Assembly (NCBI GenBank): GCA_946614165.1
Contig: CAMOGQ010000007.1
Span: 1-47,715 of the forward strand
Reading direction: 5' to 3'
DNA from: an uncultured Lachnospiraceae bacterium
GTDB taxonomy: Bacteria; Bacillota; Clostridia; Lachnospirales; Lachnospiraceae
Length of the DNA: 47,715 nt
This document shows positions 32,703 through 40,716 of this stretch, one piece after another; positions within the stretch are counted from its first letter, which is position 1, and every line of letters starts with the position of its first letter. The position numbers were made by a program, and so were the translations under genes. The notes under the pieces are model-generated. The model had not been told where the DNA came from, ran no database searches, and saw nothing but the letters and a program-made list of their open reading frames with translations.

Positions 32703-34350
32703 AGATTTCAGACGGATGTCCTTTTACCAGATCTGGATCCGGTCCTTTGCGGACGGCAACGGGGACGGGATCGGCGATCTCTACGGGGTCTATGACCGCC
32801 TTGACTACATAAAGTCCCTGGGAGTGGACGCCATATGGTTTTCTCCGGTCTATCCCTCTCCCAATGCGGACTACGGCTACGATATTTCCGATTACAGGAA
32901 CATCCATCCGGACTACGGGACTCTGGACCAGTTTAAAAAGGTCCTGGACAGGGCCCATGAACTGGGCCTCATCGTCCTTATGGACCTGGTGATCAACCAT
33001 ACCTCCGACGAGCACCCCTGGTTTAAGGAAAGCTGCAAAGGGAAGGACAATCCCTACAGCGACTACTACATCTGGCGGGATCCCCGCTTTAAGGGAGAGC
33101 AGATGCTGCCCCCCAACAACTGGTACAGCCAGTTCGAGGGCCTGGCCTGGGAATACTGTGAGACCAGAGGCCAGTACTATCTCCATGTCTTTGCCAGAAA
33201 GCAGCCCGACCTGAACATGGACAATCCCAAAGTCCGGGAGGAGGTCAAGGGCATCATGCGCTTCTGGCTGGATCTGGGGGTGGACGGCTTCAGGGAGGAT
33301 GTCATCACCTACATATCCAAGAATCCCGCCCTGCCCGACGGCAGCCCCTTCCTGCCCATGATCAACGGACTCCCCCACTACAAGGACGGTCCCAGGCTCA
33401 TGGAATACCTGCGGGAATTCCGGAAGGTGGCCAGGGAATACAACGCCGTCCAGATCGGAGAAGCCCCCTTTACGCCGGTAAAGACCGCCGCCACCTATAT
33501 CTCGGGTCCGGACCGGGTCCTGGACATGATGATCCAGTTCGACCATATGACGGCGGACTGCATCATGACGGAGTATGTCTGGCACCGCTTCATGCTGACA
33601 AAGCTGAAGCGGGCCTTTACCAGATGGCAGAATGCCATGAACGGCCGGGCCTGGAACTGCCTCTACCTGGAAAACCACGACCATCCCCGGGTCATCAGCC
33701 GCTACGGCAGCGAAAAGTTCTGGCGGGAATCCGGCACCTGTCTTGCCGCCTCCTATATCTTCCAGCAGGGATGCCCCTTTGTATACCAGGGCCAGGAGAT
33801 CGGCATGACCAACATCCGCCTGAGGTCCATCGATCAGTACAACGACGTCTCCACCATCAACGCCTATCACAGTTTCCGGAAACACCGGTCACAGGAAAAC
33901 CGCATGCGGTGGATCCACGTTTCCAGCAGGGACAGTGCCAGGACCCCGGTCCAGTGGACAGACGGAAAGTACGCCGGCTTTTCCACCGCAAAGCCCTGGT
34001 TCAGGGTCAATCCCAACTATAAGAGGATCAACGCGGCCGCCCAGGAAAAGGATCCGGACAGCATCCTGAACTTCTACCGCAGATGCCTGGCCCTCCGGAA
34101 GGAAAACGAGACCCTGATCTGGGGCAGTTACAGAGAGTACTTCCCCCACAGCCGCAGCCACTACGTCTACGAGCGCTCCTATCTGGGTGACCGCTATCTG
34201 ATCATCTGCTCCTTCTCTTCCAGAGACACAAAGGAGCATCTGCCCGGAGACTGGGCAAAGGCGGAAAAGGACCTGGTCCTTGGCAACTACCCCTTTTCCA
34301 CCTCCGGCACCCTCCATCCCTATGAGGCCAGGGTCTACCATATGCGGTAA
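32686..34350 (+). CDS. GH13 alpha-glucosidase (oligo-1,6-glucosidase/trehalose-6-phosphate hydrolase type)
   Basis: Cytoplasmic alpha-glucosidase of family GH13 subfamily 31-like type, about 554 residues. Barrel motifs are SFADGNGDGIGDLYGV, DLVINHTSDEHPWF, GVDGFREDV (nucleophile Asp), IGEAPF (acid/base Glu) and ENHDHPR (stabilising Asp). QGQEIGMTN also fits. The C-terminal domain is short and beta-rich. The start is placed at the ATG at 32686; an ATG three bases later or a TTG at 32680 are possible. It overlaps the GT4 gene, so a sugar transfer and a sugar release enzyme are made from one mRNA. Which alpha-linked substrate it cuts is not evident. The tRNA follows 56 bp later without a terminator. 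Confidence 0.92.
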   Translation: MMDSNKDFRRMSFYQIWIRSFADGNGDGIGDLYGVYDRLDYIKSLGVDAIWFSPVYPSPNADYGYDISDYRNIHPDYGTLDQFKKVLDRAHELGLIVLMDLVINHTSDEHPWFKESCKGKDNPYSDYYIWRDPRFKGEQMLPPNNWYSQFEGLAWEYCETRGQYYLHVFARKQPDLNMDNPKVREEVKGIMRFWLDLGVDGFREDVITYISKNPALPDGSPFLPMINGLPHYKDGPRLMEYLREFRKVAREYNAVQIGEAPFTPVKTAATYISGPDRVLDMMIQFDHMTADCIMTEYVWHRFMLTKLKRAFTRWQNAMNGRAWNCLYLENHDHPRVISRYGSEKFWRESGTCLAASYIFQQGCPFVYQGQEIGMTNIRLRSIDQYNDVSTINAYHSFRKHRSQENRMRWIHVSSRDSARTPVQWTDGKYAGFSTAKPWFRVNPNYKRINAAAQEKDPDSILNFYRRCLALRKENETLIWGSYREYFPHSRSHYVYERSYLGDRYLIICSFSSRDTKEHLPGDWAKAEKDLVLGNYPFSTSGTLHPYEARVYHMR

Positions 34351-34389
34351 GGCTGAAAAATAGTTCTTCCATTTCCCCGAAAACGTGTT

Positions 34390-34395
34390 ATAATA
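34390..34395 (+). promoter_or_regulatory. Promoter -10 of tRNA-Ala
   Basis: Perfect TATAAT, 11 bases before the tRNA. The -35 (TTCCAT at 34367, 17-base spacer) is weak. Confidence 0.6.
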
Positions 34396-34406
34396 GTCTG
34401 CGTTCG

Positions 34407-34478
34407 GGGATGTAGCTTAGCTGGGAAAGCGCTAGCTTCGCAAGTTAGAGACCGCGGGTTCGAATCCCGTCATCTCCA
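34407..34478 (+). tRNA. tRNA-Ala, anticodon CGC
   Basis: Folds as a cloverleaf: acceptor GGGGATG with CATCTCC, D-stem GCTT/AAGC, anticodon stem CTAGC/GTTAG with loop TTCGCAA, and T-arm GCGGG-TTCGAAT-CCCGT. The third acceptor pair is G-T (G3-U70), the alanine identity signal, and the anticodon CGC reads GCG. The CCA end is not encoded (CGA follows). The 5' boundary may be off by one base. A terminator hairpin follows at 34485-34520. It stands alone, with its own promoter. Confidence 0.92.
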
Positions 34479-34484
34479 CGATGG

Positions 34485-34520
34485 CAGCACGGTATTTCTT
34501 AAAAATGCCGTGCTGTTTTT
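34485..34520 (+). terminator. Intrinsic terminator after tRNA-Ala
   Basis: CAGCACGG (34485-34492) pairs with CCGTGCTG (34508-34515), extended inside by A/T pairs, followed by TTTTTG. Confidence 0.9.
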
Positions 34521-34579
34521 GTGTTACTCTCTTTATGATCGCAGACACTTCACAGCAGCATCACAGGAGTGAATCATTT

Positions 34580-35542
34580 ATGGAAAATCTCATCTTCAGC
34601 CTGAACGCCACCCTCCCAGTCTTTGTTCTGATGGTCCTGGGCTATTTCTTTTACCGGATCCGTCTGATCGACGACAGGGCCGCCGTCTGGACCAATCGGT
34701 TCGTATTTAAGGCAGCCCTGCCTGTTCTCCTTTTCAAGGACCTGGCCACCCAGGATTTTGCGGGTACATGGAACTCCTCCTTCGTCTTTTTCTGCTTTGC
34801 TGCTACGGCCCTCAGCATCGGGATCATTACTCTGATCTCTTTTCTGATCCTGAAGGACAGAGGAAAGCGCGGTGAATTCATCCAGGCTTCCTACCGCAGC
34901 AGCGCGGCCATCCTGGGCATCGCCTTTATCAGCAATATCTACGGTGATACCGCTTCCGGCATGGGCCCTCTCATGGTCATAGGCAGCGTTCCCCTTTACA
35001 ACATCTTTGCGGTCCTTGTTCTGACTCTCACCGCAGAAGAGTCCGCCCCGGAAAAATCCGGCACCGGAAATCTGATGAAAAAGACCCTCATCGGAATCAT
35101 TAAAAATCCTCTCCTGATCGGTGTCTTCGGAGGACTTGCCTGGTCTCTCCTTGGTCTCCCCATGAGCGGGGTCCCCGACAAAGTGACCGACAGCCTTGCT
35201 TCCCTGGCCACTCCCCTGGGCCTTATGTCCATGGGCGCTTCCTTCAGGCCGGAAAAGGCCATGGAAGACCTGGGGCCGGCGCTGGCAGCCGCCTTTATCA
35301 AGCTCTTCGGCCTGGCCGCCCTCTTCCTTCCCCTGGCCCTGCGCCTGGGCTTTGCCGGGGAGCAGATCGTGGCCATCCTGGTCATGCTGGGTTCAGCCAC
35401 CACCGTTTCCTGCTTTGTCATGGCTAAGAACATGGGGCACGAAGGCACCCTGACCAGCAGCGTGGTCATGATCACCACCTTCGGCTGCGCCTTCTCCCTG
35501 ACCTTCTGGCTCTTCCTGCTCAGATCCATGGGCATCATCTGA
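34580..35542 (+). CDS. AEC (auxin efflux carrier) family transporter
   Basis: A 320-residue membrane protein with about ten helices in two halves. The AEC family exports or imports organic acids such as malate or malonate in bacteria. Features are NATLPVFVLMVLGYFFYRI (near 8-26), RFVFKAALPVLLFKDLA (39-55), KNPLLIGVFGGLAWSLLGLP (176-195) and LATPLGLMSMGASF (209-222). Start at the ATG at 34580 with AGGAG ten bases upstream; the in-frame ATG at 34481 is unlikely because it would read through the tRNA terminator. A GC-rich hairpin at 35549-35573 follows, without a close U-tract. The substrate is unknown. Confidence 0.9.
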   Translation: MENLIFSLNATLPVFVLMVLGYFFYRIRLIDDRAAVWTNRFVFKAALPVLLFKDLATQDFAGTWNSSFVFFCFAATALSIGIITLISFLILKDRGKRGEFIQASYRSSAAILGIAFISNIYGDTASGMGPLMVIGSVPLYNIFAVLVLTLTAEESAPEKSGTGNLMKKTLIGIIKNPLLIGVFGGLAWSLLGLPMSGVPDKVTDSLASLATPLGLMSMGASFRPEKAMEDLGPALAAAFIKLFGLAALFLPLALRLGFAGEQIVAILVMLGSATTVSCFVMAKNMGHEGTLTSSVVMITTFGCAFSLTFWLFLLRSMGII

Positions 35543-35635
35543 GGGCCCTCTGCCCTGCCGGCCAGGGGGCAGATCCCGTATCCGCTTTTTTCTTCTTTTT
35601 TGACACTATTTTCTCCCCACTGTCTCCACCTGTGC

Positions 35636-35641
35636 TATAAT
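35636..35641 (+). promoter_or_regulatory. Extended -10 of the 124-residue membrane protein
   Basis: TATAAT preceded by TGTGC, the same extended form as at 15163. TTGACA at 35600 is 30 bases away and not its -35. Confidence 0.5.
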
Positions 35642-35676
35642 CTGTAGTCAGCAAAACCGAAAGGACGGCACCTGCC

Positions 35677-36051
35677 TTGATCACAAGACTTAAAAAAATA
35701 GATCCCCGTACCATGATGAGCCACCTGATCATCACCCTGGCCTATCCCATTGCCAAGGGCATTACCGCAGAGCATAACGGCCTGACCGTGTTTACGGATG
35801 CCATGACCATCATCGCCCTGATCCTGGTCATCGGCGGCATTATCTATTCCTTCATCCTGAAAGGCGATCTGGATATCTCCAGCTTTACTTTCAGAAGGGG
35901 CCTGCGGCATACAGATCCCGAAAAGCCTCTTGATTACAGAAATTACGAAAGGGACCGCAGGGAGGCGAGGAAAAATGCTTTTAACTACCCTCTCTTTCTC
36001 GGCATCGTCTACCTGATCGCAGCAGCCATCCTTGCTTATCTTGTGATCTGA
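35677..36051 (+). CDS. Small two-helix membrane protein (DUF3899-like)
   Basis: A 124-residue protein starting with TTG at 35677 (AAGGA 11 bases upstream); the first in-frame ATG, at 35713, has no binding site. One hydrophobic segment is at about 42-61 (AMTIIALILVIGGIIYSFIL), with a weaker one at 16-32, and a C-terminal one at 106-124 (LFLGIVYLIAAAILAYLVI). Between them lies a charged cytoplasmic stretch (RRGLRHTDPEKPLDYRNYERDRREARKN). It resembles small Bacillota membrane proteins of the DUF3899 kind, but I am not certain. A bidirectional terminator follows at 36087-36123. Confidence 0.65.
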   Translation: MITRLKKIDPRTMMSHLIITLAYPIAKGITAEHNGLTVFTDAMTIIALILVIGGIIYSFILKGDLDISSFTFRRGLRHTDPEKPLDYRNYERDRREARKNAFNYPLFLGIVYLIAAAILAYLVI

Positions 36052-36086
36052 CAGACACAGTGAAAAAGAAAATATCTGCGAATGTG

Positions 36087-36123
36087 AAAAAGCCTGATTC
36101 CGGGATCCGGAATCAGGCTTTTT
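36087..36123. terminator. Bidirectional terminator between the small membrane gene and oppF
   Basis: AAAAAGCCTGATTCCGG pairs with CCGGAATCAGGCTTTTT, with T/A runs at both ends. It serves the plus-strand small gene and the minus-strand opp operon. Confidence 0.9.
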
Positions 36124-36145
36124 GGCTTTTTCATTCAGGCTGCTG

Positions 36146-37114
36146 TCAGCCTTTCTCTTTTTCCATCTTGTCCATCTTTACGCAGTAGTCTTCGAATTCC
36201 TTCTCAGTACAGTGTACAAAGTGGCCGGGACGGACTTCTCTCATCTCACGGGGAGCACCGGACTGATCCAGCACGCTGGGATCGTATACCAGGTGTTTGC
36301 GGGTCTTCTCGATCAGAGGATCGGGCATGGGAACCGCGGAGAGCAGGGATGCAGTGTAGGGATGCAGAGGATACTTGAACAGAGTCTCGGACTCTGCGAT
36401 CTCTACGATCTCGCCCAGATGGATGACGGCGATCCTGTCCGAAATGAAACGGACGACGGAAAGGTCATGTGCGATGAAGAGATAGGTCAGGTTCTTTTCT
36501 TCCTTGAACTTGTTCATCAGGTTCAGGACCTGTGCACGGATGGATACGTCCAGAGCGGAAATGGGCTCGTCGGCCACGATGAACTTGGGCTCCATGATCA
36601 TGGCGCGGGCAATGCCGACACGCTGACGCTGGCCGCCGGAGAACTCGTGGGGATAACGGGACTTATGCTCGGGCAGAAGGCCTACGGACTGCAGAGCCTG
36701 GTCTACCTTGGCAACACGGTCGTTCTCATCCTTGTACAGGTGGAAGTTGTAAAGACCTTCGGATACACAGTACTCGATGGTGGCACGTTCATTCAGGGAA
36801 GCTGCGGGATCCTGGAAGATCATCTGGATGTTTCTGACCACGTTGCGGTCCTCTTCCTTGGAGATCTTACCGGAAATACGCTTGCCCTCGAACAGGATCT
36901 CACCGGCGCTGCAGGGGTTGATTCTCATGATAGCACGGCCCAGAGTGGTCTTGCCGGATCCGGACTCGCCTACCAGAGCAAAGGTCTCGCCCCTGTAAAT
37001 GTCAAAATTCGCATCTTTTACGGCGACAAATTTCTTTTTGCCGCCCGTATCGAAGGAAATGTCCACATGCTTAATGGACAGAACTACTTCTCTGTCATTG
37101 TTATTATTCGACAT
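36146..37114 (-). CDS. oppF: Oligopeptide ABC transporter ATP-binding protein (OppF)
   Basis: Second ATPase of the peptide importer, 322 residues, on the cytoplasmic face. Walker [10 protein letters not shown], signature [14 protein letters not shown], Walker [13 protein letters not shown] and switch FIAHDLSVV are all present. The C-terminal part ([16 protein letters not shown]) is the usual Opp/Dpp C-terminal domain, with Cys residues typical of an iron-sulfur-like motif only partly visible. It overlaps oppD by 11 bases and is the last gene of oppABCDF, before a bidirectional terminator. Codon use is like the rest of the operon and suggests high expression. Confidence 0.94.
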   Translation of the reverse strand: MSNNNNDREVVLSIKHVDISFDTGGKKKFVAVKDANFDIYRGETFALVGESGSGKTTLGRAIMRINPCSAGEILFEGKRISGKISKEEDRNVVRNIQMIFQDPAASLNERATIEYCVSEGLYNFHLYKDENDRVAKVDQALQSVGLLPEHKSRYPHEFSGGQRQRVGIARAMIMEPKFIVADEPISALDVSIRAQVLNLMNKFKEEKNLTYLFIAHDLSVVRFISDRIAVIHLGEIVEIAESETLFKYPLHPYTASLLSAVPMPDPLIEKTRKHLVYDPSVLDQSGAPREMREVRPGHFVHCTEKEFEDYCVKMDKMEKEKG

Positions 37115-38177
37115 GGAACGCTCCTCCCTTATCTGTCATTTTCTTGATTTTCTCATGCAGATCCTGGATGACCTCCGGCTTTTCAAGCTTGGGGGCCCGG
37201 GGATCCAGAAGCCATGTCTTGGCATAGTGGGTATCGCTTACCTTAAAGAAAGGCGGTTCCTCCACAAAGTCGACCTTCAGAGCATGCTCGTTGCGGGGTG
37301 CAAAGGCATCTCCCTTGATCTTGTTGTAAAGTGAAGGCGGGGTACCTGTGATGTAATACAGGTCCTGACCCTTGACACCCAGCTGGGGCAGAGAGGAAAG
37401 CAGTGCCCAGGTATAGGGATGCTTGGGATCGAAGAAGATCTCATCCACGTTGCCGTACTCGATGATCTGTCCGCCGTACATAACGCCGACACGGTCCGCC
37501 ACGTTTGCCACAACGCCCAGGTCATGGGTGATGTAAAGAGTGGTGAAGCCCAGTTCCTTCTGCAGATCACGGATCAGCTGCAGGATCTGGGACTGGATGG
37601 TAACGTCCAGAGCCGTGGTGGGCTCGTCGCAGATCAGGATCTCGGGATGGCAGGCCAGAGCAATGGCGATAACGATACGCTGTCTCATACCGCCGGAATA
37701 CTGGAAAGGATACTCGTCGAAACGGTTGGCCGCGTTGTTGATGCCGACGCGCTCCATCATCTCGATGGCCTGTTTCTTGGCTTCTCCTCTGGAAACGCCC
37801 TGGTGCTTCTCAATAACTTCTGTGATCTGTGAGCCGATGGTACGGATGGGGTTCAGGGATGTCATGGGGTCCTGGAAGATCGTGGAGATCTTGGCGCCGC
37901 GGATGCCTTCCCAGTCCTTATCGGTTTTCAGCTTGGTCAGATCCTTGCCGTGGAACATGACGGAACCCTGGGAAATGCTGCCGTTGGATTCCAGCATGCC
38001 GGTAAAGGTCTTGGTAAAAACGGACTTGCCGGAACCGGACTCGCCTACGATGGCGAAGGTCTCGCCTTCGTACAGGTCCAGGGAAATGCCCCGGATGGCC
38101 GTAAGATACTTGTCGCGGACCCTGAATTTGACTTCAATGTCTTTCGCGGACAAAATAACATTTCTATTTTCTGCCAT
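37104..38177 (-). CDS. oppD: Oligopeptide ABC transporter ATP-binding protein (OppD)
   Basis: First ATPase of the importer, 357 residues. Walker [11 protein letters not shown], signature [16 protein letters not shown], Walker [13 protein letters not shown], switch [16 protein letters not shown]. The C-terminal Opp domain has [15 protein letters not shown] and the GTPPSLYN loop, followed by about 60 residues with [12 protein letters not shown]. It lies 11 bp after oppC with GGAGG before the ATG and overlaps oppF, consistent with equal production of the two ATPases that form a heterodimer. Confidence 0.94.
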   Translation of the reverse strand: MAENRNVILSAKDIEVKFRVRDKYLTAIRGISLDLYEGETFAIVGESGSGKSVFTKTFTGMLESNGSISQGSVMFHGKDLTKLKTDKDWEGIRGAKISTIFQDPMTSLNPIRTIGSQITEVIEKHQGVSRGEAKKQAIEMMERVGINNAANRFDEYPFQYSGGMRQRIVIAIALACHPEILICDEPTTALDVTIQSQILQLIRDLQKELGFTTLYITHDLGVVANVADRVGVMYGGQIIEYGNVDEIFFDPKHPYTWALLSSLPQLGVKGQDLYYITGTPPSLYNKIKGDAFAPRNEHALKVDFVEEPPFFKVSDTHYAKTWLLDPRAPKLEKPEVIQDLHEKIKKMTDKGGAFHVE

Positions 38178-38188
38178 TGTTTTTCCTC

Positions 38189-39115
38189 CTACATGTGCGT
38201 ACGCGGATCAGCCGCATCGGCGAGTTTCTGACCCACGATGTAGAGTGAGATCGAAATGACCGCCAGAACGCTGACAGGAATCCAGAACAGGTGCGGATAG
38301 CCGTTCATGTAAGAAGTATACATGGCAATGGACTGACCCAGGGAAGCGTTGGTGGTACCAAGGCCCAGACCCATGTAGGAAAGGAAAACCTCATAGGAAA
38401 TGAGCGAAGGGATCTCACGCGAAATATAGGTCATGATAACTGAAATCAGGTAAGGCAGAATGTTCTTTATGATCATGGTCCAGGTGCTGGTTCCCAGGCA
38501 CTTGGAAGCCATGTTGTACTCACGGTCACGGATGATCATGACCTGGGTGCGGATAAAGTATGCTACAAAGATCCATTCTGTACAGGTCATGGTGATGATC
38601 AGTGACCTCATGCCTGCTCCCAGAACGTAGGACAGGATCATGGCCAGCAGAAGGAAGGGAACGTTGGAGATAACGTTGTAAACTTCGATCATCCAGCGGT
38701 CCATGGACTTGGAGAAGCCCCAGAGAGCGCCTACGGGAATACCGATCAGCATGATGATGCCTGTGCAGACAAAGCTGATGATGATGGAGTTCCTGGCACC
38801 TGCCCAGACTGCGTCAAAGACTTCGTTGCCTACGTGGTCCGTACCGAAGATATGTCCGGCACAGGGCTTCACGAATTTCAGGCTGGCGTCGTTGATGTTG
38901 GGTGTGATGATGGGGCTGTATCCGGACAGCATGGGCTGAATCAGCGCAAATGCAATGATAAACAGCAGGAATACAGCAACAGCGACGGTGAACTTGTTCT
39001 TGAAGAAGGTTCTCCACACGGATTTCCAGTAGGAATAGCGGGGCGCCGCGATGTGTTCGGATTCCAGCTCGTCAAATTCTGCAAATTCAAAGAGATTGGT
39101 GTTTTCCTGATCCAT
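38189..39115 (-). CDS. oppC: Oligopeptide ABC transporter permease (OppC)
   Basis: Membrane subunit of 308 residues with six helices. A cytoplasmic N-terminal tail (MDQENTNLFEFAEFDELESE) precedes TM1 at about 39-60. The HIFGTDHVGNEVFDAVWAGARNSI segment and the EAA-like loop (ASKCLGTSTWTMIIKNILPYLI) contact OppD/OppF. Its start codon directly follows the oppB stop (TAAATG), which suggests coupling. Confidence 0.93.
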   Translation of the reverse strand: MDQENTNLFEFAEFDELESEHIAAPRYSYWKSVWRTFFKNKFTVAVAVFLLFIIAFALIQPMLSGYSPIITPNINDASLKFVKPCAGHIFGTDHVGNEVFDAVWAGARNSIIISFVCTGIIMLIGIPVGALWGFSKSMDRWMIEVYNVISNVPFLLLAMILSYVLGAGMRSLIITMTCTEWIFVAYFIRTQVMIIRDREYNMASKCLGTSTWTMIIKNILPYLISVIMTYISREIPSLISYEVFLSYMGLGLGTTNASLGQSIAMYTSYMNGYPHLFWIPVSVLAVISISLYIVGQKLADAADPRTHM

Positions 39116-40615
39116 TTATGACCTCCCTGCTTTCTCGCTGAGCGAAATCCGAGGATCGACCTTTGTCAGGACGATGTCTCCTGCCAGAACCGAAAGAACG
39201 GAAACGGTGGAGAACATGAAGGCAAGGGCTACGATCATGACGTTGTTGTACTGCTTGATGGCGTTGGGAAGCATCTTACCCATACCACCGACGGAATAGA
39301 TGGCCTCTGTAATGATGGCACCGGTGATGCAGCCGGCCAGAGAGGCGGGAATACCCTGTGCAATCGGGATGATTGCGTTCTTGAAAATGTGGCCTCTGAA
39401 GATCTCACCCTGGCTCAGGCCCTTTGCCTTGGCAAATTTTACATAGTCAGCACTCATCTGGTCGACGACGTAGCGACGTGTCCAGAGCATCAGGCTGGCG
39501 ATGGAGGGCAGTGCAAGAGAGATGACCGGCAGGACCCATGAACGCCAGTCTTCCGGACCGTATGTGGTAAATACGGAAGGAAGGCCGAACAGGCGGGTAC
39601 CGAAATAACGGAACAGATAGATATAAGCCAGGGAAGGAACCGCAATAATGAAGATAATGTAGACCATACCCAGCTTATCCGCCAGCCTGTCTTTATGTCT
39701 TGCCATCAGAAGACCGAAGGGAAGACCAAGGAAATAAGCCAGAAGCATGGCAATGATACCCATTCGGAAGGATGTTCCGATCATAGAGGGCTGAGAGCGG
39801 AACACTTCGTAGCTTGCATAATTATCAACGAACTTTCTGCTGTCCATTCTGTCCAGAACAGGCTTGTAGGAAAGGGTTCCGAAGTTGATGCCGGATTCGC
39901 CTTCCTGGCCTGTCTCATAGACCACATGGCGCTTGACTTCACTGCCCTGGGACTGGAACAGTACTCTCATGACATCCAGGCCCTGATAGGTGGGATAAGA
40001 GGTGCCGAAATTCAGTCTGAGGAAATTCTGGTGAATGAAAGGGAAATGGCTGTCCGTATAGAAAAGATACTTATAGGTCGTACCGCTGCCGATGACAGCA
40101 AGGCCGCCTGTAGGAGTCCTGCCGACTTTGATATAGCGGGCAAGATCCGGATTTGCCTCATCCTTTACCGACATGGGAGTATCGATCACGATCAGGTGGG
40201 CCAGCCAGCTGCCCATACGTTTGATGACCGGAATGTCCTTGTGTGCATAGTAGCGCCCGCTGCCAAGATACTTCTCAACAGTATACCCCTTGGAGGTATA
40301 AAGGTCGACGAAATCCTGGCTGTCTTTGGAATCAGGCTCTACAGCGGATGCCATTTCAGGCGAGCCTGCACCGTAAATTTCCTGACAGTAATCATTGATC
40401 CGCACGTAATCCAGATATCCCAGCTTTTCCCAGGTGGAATAGACATACTCGGTCTTATCGTCCGATTTACTGGCCAGCTTGCGGTAGGTACTGTCTTCAA
40501 AGAAAATATTCTCACGCGGAACCAGAGTAAAGATCATGGTAAACACGATGAGCATAATAATCATAACCGACAGAAGCGACCTCAGAAGCCGCTTCCAAAT
40601 ATAACCATTACTCAT
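39116..40615 (-). CDS. oppB: Oligopeptide ABC transporter permease (OppB), long form
   Basis: Membrane subunit of 499 residues, longer than the usual 300-330. TM1 is at about 9-31 (RSLLSVMIIMLIVFTMIFTL). It is followed by an outside domain of about 240 residues (near 35-275) with a mixed fold. The core helices then start near 280 (MGIIAMLLAYFLGLPFGLLMARHKD). The EAA loop is FAKAKGLSQGEIFRGHIFKNAI. Large inserts between TM1 and TM2 are known in clostridial OppB proteins and probably contact the binding protein. A hairpin between oppA and oppB (40642-40674) may lower oppB relative to oppA. Confidence 0.92.
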   Translation of the reverse strand: MSNGYIWKRLLRSLLSVMIIMLIVFTMIFTLVPRENIFFEDSTYRKLASKSDDKTEYVYSTWEKLGYLDYVRINDYCQEIYGAGSPEMASAVEPDSKDSQDFVDLYTSKGYTVEKYLGSGRYYAHKDIPVIKRMGSWLAHLIVIDTPMSVKDEANPDLARYIKVGRTPTGGLAVIGSGTTYKYLFYTDSHFPFIHQNFLRLNFGTSYPTYQGLDVMRVLFQSQGSEVKRHVVYETGQEGESGINFGTLSYKPVLDRMDSRKFVDNYASYEVFRSQPSMIGTSFRMGIIAMLLAYFLGLPFGLLMARHKDRLADKLGMVYIIFIIAVPSLAYIYLFRYFGTRLFGLPSVFTTYGPEDWRSWVLPVISLALPSIASLMLWTRRYVVDQMSADYVKFAKAKGLSQGEIFRGHIFKNAIIPIAQGIPASLAGCITGAIITEAIYSVGGMGKMLPNAIKQYNNVMIVALAFMFSTVSVLSVLAGDIVLTKVDPRISLSEKAGRS

Positions 40616-40641
40616 AAGGTCGACCCCTTACTTATAGAAAC

Positions 40642-40674
40642 GGGGAAGCCGGAAACTTTCGCCGCCGGCTCCCC
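40642..40674 (-). other. Stem between oppA and oppB
   Basis: GGGGAAGCCGG pairs with CCGGCTCCCC (one bulge) in the 101-base gap. On the minus strand it is followed by GTTTC, too weak for full termination. A stem here typically makes more binding protein than permease by partial termination or by protecting the oppA mRNA end. Confidence 0.6.
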
Positions 40675-40716
40675 CTGTTTAATTCTTCAATGCTTAGAGC
40701 TCAGGCATTCTGAATT

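Noticed and set aside
34481-34579. Upstream start of the AEC transporter at 34481
   Set aside because: It would place coding sequence across the tRNA terminator and has no binding site; the ATG at 34580 has AGGAG.
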